Of a DNA stretch of 11,420 nucleotides, positions 6,683 to 11,420 are shown piece after piece. The first letter of the stretch is position 1. Every line of letters starts with the position of its first letter. The position numbers and the translations under genes are program-made. This DNA comes from Candidatus Hodarchaeota archaeon (GTDB taxonomy: Archaea; Asgardarchaeota; Heimdallarchaeia; Hodarchaeales; YT1-057). Under the pieces are notes generated by a model. The model saw only the letters and a program-made list of their open reading frames with translations. It was not told the DNA's origin and made no database searches. The stretch covers positions 1 through 11,420 of the forward strand of contig JAEOTI010000409.1 in assembly GCA_016839955.1 (NCBI GenBank), written 5' to 3'.

Positions 6683-8722
6683 TCAAGAAATTTCCCCATT
6701 TCCTTTAATCAAATTATTCGTTCTAATATGCCCCATAAGAGATTGGACATGGAGTTTAGGGACAATCTGATGAATTTTCCCTATCTCGAGAGCTGCCTGA
6801 GAAGCACGTTCTAAAATAACCTTTGTGTCCTCTTTAACTTCCTCAAAATTAGCTTGTTTAGTAAAATACACGAAGCAATTGACTGAAGACTGAAGAATCC
6901 TTTCAAGGGCTAATTGGTAAAGGGTGACCTGAAGACGATATTCTTCTGGTTTAGGTCGACCTGTCTTGTAGTCGATTAAGATCCATTGGTCATCTTTGCG
7001 AATCAGTAAATCTACTATCCCAGACAGTATCCAACCATCAAAACGTACCCGAAATGGGACTTCAGTATATTCTTCGTTGATGTTCTGCATTAAAGGCTGT
7101 GCTCGAAATGTCTCATAGAGTTTGATTGCTTCATCAAAAAACAAGGAATCAATCTGGGATTCATACTTTCGTTTGACGAGTTCTTGATCTATCCCCTCAA
7201 ATATCTCATGAATGATAGTTCCTCGAAGAGCTTTATCTTCATATTGGTCCTTAATATTTATTCGTTTAGAATATTCTCCTTCAAAGTTTCTTTTGAATGC
7301 TTCTGGGTTCTTTAGGTATTCGTTGATCTCTGAAGGCGATATGATCAACTCTTCCTCTGGGTCAAGTAATGGGGTAACCTTTTCAGGCAACGCTCCAGTA
7401 TAATCTATCTTGCTTATGTCATGTCGTTCTCCTGGCTCTCCTTTGTGTAACCTATTCCTGTCATATGGTTCCCTTGTTACCGGAATCTCCACGAACTTCC
7501 CATTGTGTTCTATTTTCTTCAATTGGGATTCAACAAGTTCCTCTGAGAGACCCATACTTACCCACAACCAATCTCTCCATGATTTTCCGGATTCTAGACC
7601 TTCAGGTGGGTCTTTTTTGTAATCTCTGGTGATCAACACAAGGTGGTCTTTCGCTCGTGTTAATGCTACATATAGAAGTCGCCCCTCTTCAGCTCGAAAT
7701 TTTTGTTTCAACTCGTATCTAAGAAATCGCAGTAAGAAGCTCGGAGAGAGATTGAAGTTATCATTCGGATTAGGGGCTTTTAATCCGATTCCACGTTCGT
7801 CTATCAAGACTGTATCCGTCACTTGTTTGAACTCTCGTGAAAGGTCGGGTACAATGACTATCGGAAATTCGAGCCCCTTCGCTGCGTGCACTGTGAGAAT
7901 CATAACTGAGTCTGAGGTTTCTTCTTCTAGTTGTGCTTCTTCCTCAATTGGTTCTATCTCTACCAGTTTCAATAATTCTTCCACAAAATCAGCGAGAGAA
8001 ACAGAAGATGCTGCTGTCGTCTCCCTTGCCATTGCCACCAGTTTCTCCAGATTTGCAACATATTGATCCCCTTGCTCTATCCCACCAAAAACAGCAAAGA
8101 TGCCAGAATCCTGAATGACTCGTTGAAGTAGTTCTGGAATTGGTTCTCGCTTACAGTAATGTAACCAGTTTTTCAGTATTTCCACAGTTTTGAGAATTTG
8201 GAGCTCCTCTGACGTTTTTGCATAATTCCTAAGCTTCTGCCACAGCTGAAAACCAGTAACCTGAGCTATCTGGTAAAGTGTTGCATCAGAGAACCCAAAA
8301 TAAGATGATCTCAAAGCACCATAGAGTGCAATATCGTTGTCATTATGAGCTAGAAACGTTAGAACATTGCACATTGCCTTAATTTCTGGACGACCATAAA
8401 AACCGATACCTCCATGGATATGATATGGGATTCCGTGTCGTTGCAGAGCCCACTCAATTTCTGGAAGATGCTTCCGACGTCGAAGAAGAATTGCCATGTC
8501 TCCATGGGATGCTGGTTTAGGAACATCTAGTCTATCTCCTGATCGATAATCCCAATACACCATTTTTGGATTGTCCTTGCAGATCTCATCAATTTTATCT
8601 GCAATGGCTTCAGCTTCAAACCAGGGTGTTGGAATTTCTTCATCCTCATTGTTTACAAATAGCAGGTCAACACTACCCTCATCATGATCTCGAAAACAAA
8701 TTGCTGAGATAAAACCAAATTC
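6683..8722 (-). CDS. addA: AddA-like helicase-nuclease, C-terminal part (after in-frame TGA)
   Basis: This continues the 8726-10153 frame without a shift. Numbered from ATG 10153, it has helicase motif V TVHAAKGLEF (754-763), motif VI YVALTRAKDH with R833, then a RecB-type nuclease: GTIIHEIFEG (H982), GIVDLL (D1048), IDYKTG (D1061, K1063) and the QVTLYQLAL helix. All nuclease residues are present, so this part carries the strand-cutting activity of an AddA-type end-resection enzyme. The 53 codons just after the TGA (8722-8564) are clearly protein (for example FGFISAICFRDHDEG) and contain no start codon, so a separately made C-terminal piece could begin only at ATG 8563, with no clear ribosome site. 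It ends at TGA 6683-6685. The full protein would be 1156 residues, a normal AddA size. Confidence 0.85.
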   Translation of the reverse strand, partial: EFGFISAICFRDHDEGSVDLLFVNNEDEEIPTPWFEAEAIADKIDEICKDNPKMVYWDYRSGDRLDVPKPASHGDMAILLRRRKHLPEIEWALQRHGIPYHIHGGIGFYGRPEIKAMCNVLTFLAHNDNDIALYGALRSSYFGFSDATLYQIAQVTGFQLWQKLRNYAKTSEELQILKTVEILKNWLHYCKREPIPELLQRVIQDSGIFAVFGGIEQGDQYVANLEKLVAMARETTAASSVSLADFVEELLKLVEIEPIEEEAQLEEETSDSVMILTVHAAKGLEFPIVIVPDLSREFKQVTDTVLIDERGIGLKAPNPNDNFNLSPSFLLRFLRYELKQKFRAEEGRLLYVALTRAKDHLVLITRDYKKDPPEGLESGKSWRDWLWVSMGLSEELVESQLKKIEHNGKFVEIPVTREPYDRNRLHKGEPGERHDISKIDYTGALPEKVTPLLDPEEELIISPSEINEYLKNPEAFKRNFEGEYSKRINIKDQYEDKALRGTIIHEIFEGIDQELVKRKYESQIDSLFFDEAIKLYETFRAQPLMQNINEEYTEVPFRVRFDGWILSGIVDLLIRKDDQWILIDYKTGRPKPEEYRLQVTLYQLALERILQSSVNCFVYFTKQANFEEVKEDTKVILERASQAALEIGKIHQIVPKLHVQSLMGHIRTNNLIKGNGEIS

Positions 8723-8725
8723 TCA
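8723..8725 (-). other. in-frame TGA splitting addA
   Basis: The codon order on the minus strand is ACT AAG CCT TGA GAA TTT GGT. It falls at codon 477, between helicase motif IV (NFRSTPE) and the next conserved part. Both sides are in one frame and belong to one protein family. A single C-to-T change of CGA would produce it. Confidence 0.85.
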
Positions 8726-10153
8726 AGGCTTAGTAGTCGATGAAAATAATGATGTAAAGATAGAATTTGTGAATGTAACTATTTCGGGTGTACTTCGAAA
8801 GTTCCTCTCGAGATATTTAGCATCTCCAATTAAAGAGCTCTTAATAATCTCCTCTGTCTTCTTGAATAATGTAACGTCGGCATCTCTGAATAAATAAATT
8901 GATTGTTTTGGATCTCCCACAATAAAGAGTGAATTGTTTTCCTCCCTTAATTCCCCAAGAATTTGCTTAATGATACGGAACTGTCGCGAGTCAGTATCTT
9001 GAAATTCATCCACCAGAATAAATTTAATCTCTTTTGCAATAAGGGAGTCAAAATAATCCGGATCAGTCTCAATTAGATTCGTTAGTAGATTTAACAGGTC
9101 ATCAAAATCAACAAAGCCTAATTGTTTCTTTTTTTGGTTAATTTCTTGGGAAAAAACGGTATATACTTTCATATAATCTAGTAACATTCTCCACACTTCG
9201 TCTCGGAACTTTTCATCATCTGGAATACAATTTAATGAACGTTCATTTGCTTTCAAGAATGTGAGAAGCTCTTTTTTGGAGTCTCGAAGAGTATCAAGGT
9301 CATCTTGGTCAAAATACTTCTTTGATCCGATGTTTCCTCTCGGACGGATATTGTTAATTTCATTTGATGTTTTGATCTGTTTAATAGCATCGAATGAGTC
9401 ACGAAATATTCGTAAGAAAGGCTTATTCTCATCGAGATACCGACTTCCTGTGTCTTTTTCATCAATCATCGAATGTTTTTCTGAAAGATTCCAAAGAAGA
9501 TCAATTTGACCCCTGACAGCTGATGGAAGAATATTAATGAACTCTTGGGCAAATTGTTGAGCTAAATGATGCCATTCTTCTTCAATTGTTTCGGGAGAAT
9601 CTCTAAACCGTTTAAAAAAGATCTCAACTAGGTATCGTTTTTTATAAAATTCACATAGAGTTTTTTTGGTTTCTCTAACTCCATACTCCTTTAGTAGGGA
9701 CACAAGTGATGTTCCCCAGTCACCCAATGATTCTAAAGGCGCATTGATCATTGACTCGAAAATTTCATCGAATGTTGGCTCAAGGATTGTAGGTTCCACT
9801 ACCTGAAATTTTGGTGGAAGACGAACAAGAAGAGGAGCACGTCTAAGAATATCCAAAGCAAACGAATGGAATGTTGATATCCTAGACCAAACGAAATTCT
9901 CCTGGAGTTCTTGCCATCGTGACCCCTCCATTGTTGACAAGCTATTACGAATCCGATTCTTCATTTCTGCAGCTGCTTTCTTTGTAAATGTTAATGCAAG
10001 GATTTCTGGGATTTGTAGATTTGGAAAGGTTTCAAACAGACCAATGTACTTTTCCACTAGGATTTTTGTTTTCCCTGTTCCTGCTCCTGCAGTCACGGAT
10101 ATGCTTTTCTCATGATTTAAGGCATCCTTCTGTGTTTCTGTCAGTTCCATCAT
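8723..10153 (-). CDS. addA: AddA-like helicase-nuclease, N-terminal helicase part
   Basis: This is the ATP-binding half of a UvrD/RecB superfamily 1 helicase. The Q-motif glutamine is Q8, Walker A is AGAGTGKT (22-29), then motif Ia ALTFTKKAAAEMKNR (about 53-67), Walker B DEFQDT (382-387), motif III VGDPKQSIYLFRDAD and motif IV NFRSTPE. With the part beyond the TGA it forms an AddA-type subunit that unwinds broken DNA ends together with AddB. By itself it would lack motifs V and VI and the nuclease, so could not work as a helicase. The start is ATG 10153 (a second ATG follows directly), overlapping the addB stop as ATGA, with GGAGGG five bases upstream. The order addB-addA is that of bacterial operons. 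Archaea more often use HerA-NurA with Mre11-Rad50, so transfer from bacteria is plausible (inference). Confidence 0.88.
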   Translation of the reverse strand: MMELTETQKDALNHEKSISVTAGAGTGKTKILVEKYIGLFETFPNLQIPEILALTFTKKAAAEMKNRIRNSLSTMEGSRWQELQENFVWSRISTFHSFALDILRRAPLLVRLPPKFQVVEPTILEPTFDEIFESMINAPLESLGDWGTSLVSLLKEYGVRETKKTLCEFYKKRYLVEIFFKRFRDSPETIEEEWHHLAQQFAQEFINILPSAVRGQIDLLWNLSEKHSMIDEKDTGSRYLDENKPFLRIFRDSFDAIKQIKTSNEINNIRPRGNIGSKKYFDQDDLDTLRDSKKELLTFLKANERSLNCIPDDEKFRDEVWRMLLDYMKVYTVFSQEINQKKKQLGFVDFDDLLNLLTNLIETDPDYFDSLIAKEIKFILVDEFQDTDSRQFRIIKQILGELREENNSLFIVGDPKQSIYLFRDADVTLFKKTEEIIKSSLIGDAKYLERNFRSTPEIVTFTNSIFTSLFSSTTKP

Positions 10154-11420
10154 TTATTCCCTCCAATATTAAAAGCTCTCATTGGTTCATGACGACATAT
10201 TGCTCTGTACTCACAATAGGACGGACACCCATCAAGATTTGCATTCGGAAAGAATTGACCTTGTTTTATAGCTTCAATATGTAACAATGCAAATTGTATT
10301 GATTGATCAAGTAGTTTACGAAAATCTTTGACTACGCTCCTCTTGTTAACAAAGGGAAATAGAGAATCGCGGAAATCTGCATCAAAGAGAGTTGGATTCT
10401 TCTCAACCTTTGTTGGCTGTGCCAAAAGGTAGTATGACCCCCCAACCCCAGTTTTTCCAAGAATTTGTTCAGCTGCCAATAGATATAATGGTAATTGGAA
10501 GCTTTGACCTTCTTGGATTTGTTTGACCTTATCAAAAAATTTTCCTGTTTTATAATCAAAAATTATGAATTTTTCTTGTTCTGTTGCATCAATCCGATCA
10601 ATAAATCCATGGAACATGAATGACTTTGATTTTTCACTTGAAGGTGATAACCGAATCGGTTCGTTCGAAGATTCTACAGAAAGCCCCTTTTTACGCCCTG
10701 GATCTCCTATCTTCATTTCAAATTGAATTGGTTGGAATTTTTCGAATTTTTCTCCTACTTCTAGATCTAAAAGTTCTCCAAAAATTCCCTGACTTCTTTC
10801 TGGTTCTCCTAAATGAAGATGTTTCTGAGCTTCCCAAGCTGCTCCCTGAGTAAGGATTTCCTTGAATATATCTGAAGCAATCTCATGAATTCTTGTTTTT
10901 GCAGTCTCTTTCTCCATTTCTGTGATCTTTTTCAGTCCTTTACTTTCTCGTTCCTGGAAGAATCTGTATAGAATTTTGTGAATGATAGATCCTTTCCTTT
11001 TAGGATCAAAACCCTCCTCTAGATCTTCAGGCTCTTCTAATTTGATAATGTACTTCAAGAAAAACCTGAAATGGCATTTTGCATATGTTTCTAATTTAGT
11101 TGAAGAATAAACTGCGTCATTTCCAAATCGATTAGTTAGCTGGGTAACAATTTCATCTTCATTCTTCAAAATCCCATCAAATTTAGATTCATGGGGACCA
11201 ACTCGTTCGAAAGCTTCGATGTTAATTCTGTCAATTACATTTTCAATCGCAAAAGGATTATTTCTCAGAATTTGAAGCTATTTATATATTCTCTCCTTAA
11301 TTCGCTCCCCAGCTCTACGAAACGCGACTAAATATGATTGTTCCTCAAATGATGGTTCAATTTTCTTTTTATTTGAATCAAAGCGAATAATTTTAGTAGA
11401 CAAAGCCAAATAATTCTTTA
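10150..11420 (-). CDS. addB: AddB-like Fe-S nuclease, C-terminal part (partial, in-frame TAG)
   Basis: The gene enters from the right edge. Numbered from TTG 11169, it shows an AddB-type nuclease: SSTKLETYAKCHFRFFLKY (22-40) with cluster cysteine C32, GSIIH (H64), the FIDRID aspartate D191, FDYKTGK with D205 and K207, the QLPLYLLAAEQ helix, and C315, C319 and C325 closing the iron-sulfur cluster. The spacing is C-x3-C-x5-C, one residue longer than the usual C-x2-C-x5-C. TTG 11169 is unlikely to be the real start: the frame runs on upstream as protein-like sequence (VGPHESKFDGIL and more) to a TAG at 11278-11280, and past it to the window edge. The N-terminal helicase-like part lies outside. 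It would bind AddA and cut the other strand. Its stop overlaps the addA start by 4 bases, so the two are translationally coupled. Confidence 0.8.
10159..10164 (-). promoter_or_regulatory. Shine-Dalgarno GGAGGG for addA
   Basis: GGAGGG on the minus strand lies five bases before ATG 10153, inside the last codons of addB. It supports the chosen addA start and coupled translation of the two subunits. Confidence 0.65.
11278..11280 (-). other. in-frame TAG in the addB-like gene
   Basis: The minus-strand codons read ATA TAT AAA TAG CTT CAA ATT, with open, protein-like sequence on both sides in one frame (GERIKERIYK before, LQILRNNPFAIENV after). A C-to-T change of CAG (Gln) would create it. The upstream part is only about 45 codons before the window ends, so the claim is slightly weaker than for addA. 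Confidence 0.65.

Noticed and set aside
6683..6685. Possibility that the terminal TGA of addA is also premature
   Set aside because: The frame beyond it is open only 18 codons to another TGA and shows no motif, and the nuclease domain is already complete, so an ordinary stop is the simpler reading.
7629..8066. 145-codon plus-strand frame inside addA
   Set aside because: It lies opposite conserved helicase motifs V and VI; the serine-rich product is typical of antisense translation.
4426..8725. Selenocysteine at the two internal TGA codons
   Set aside because: Neither protein family is known to use selenocysteine, the positions are not catalytic, and I see no obvious insertion element. Nonsense mutation or sequence error is more likely.
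4426..11280. Genetic code with TGA or TAG always read as an amino acid
   Set aside because: addB ends in a TGA that overlaps the addA start exactly, as in a normal coupled operon, and most other genes here end cleanly in TAA. TAG alone cannot be excluded from a single instance.

Overview
The window looks like a piece of an AT-rich archaeal genome, probably an Asgard-type archaeon (inference, moderate confidence). The reasons are a large secreted surface protein ending in a Ser/Thr-rich stalk, one hydrophobic helix and a basic tail; a NucS/DUF91-type nuclease fragment (a family of archaea and actinobacteria); T-rich intergenic tracts; and several TTG/GTG starts, some with a good Shine-Dalgarno (GGTGA, GGAGGA, GGAGGG).

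Layout. 1-338 has no convincing gene but holds a stem-loop and a TATA-like box. A small two-helix membrane protein (339-620, minus) has coding-like sequence upstream of its first ATG. A divergent gene (858-3326, plus) encodes an 822-residue surface protein. Two plus-strand nuclease-type genes follow: a GIY-YIG domain protein (3404-3985) and a NucS-like protein (4039-4560) interrupted by an in-frame TGA. Converging on them from the minus strand is a compact restriction-modification-like pair: a winged-helix/HNH endonuclease (5665-6258) and a beta-class TSPPYN DNA methyltransferase (4767-5576). After about 420 bp of AT-rich spacer comes a minus-strand addB-addA-like operon running in from beyond the right edge: the C-terminal nuclease part of AddB (10150-11420, partial) and a full-size AddA-like helicase-nuclease (6683-10153), joined by a 4-base ATGA overlap and a GGAGGG ribosome binding site.

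The most notable observation is that three genes are cut by a single in-frame stop with no frameshift, and recognisable protein continues in the same frame on the far side: TGA in the NucS-like gene (4426-4428), TGA in addA (8723-8725) and TAG in addB (11278-11280). Each can be reached by one C-to-T change (CGA or CAG). This could be recent inactivation of an acquired repair/defence module, errors in the source sequence, or, less likely, stop-codon readthrough. The restriction-modification pair and the surface protein look intact.

Functionally, most of the window deals with DNA ends and foreign DNA: end resection (AddAB), modification and cutting (methyltransferase plus HNH), and two further nuclease folds. 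This gives it the look of an accessory defence/repair island beside a surface-protein locus.
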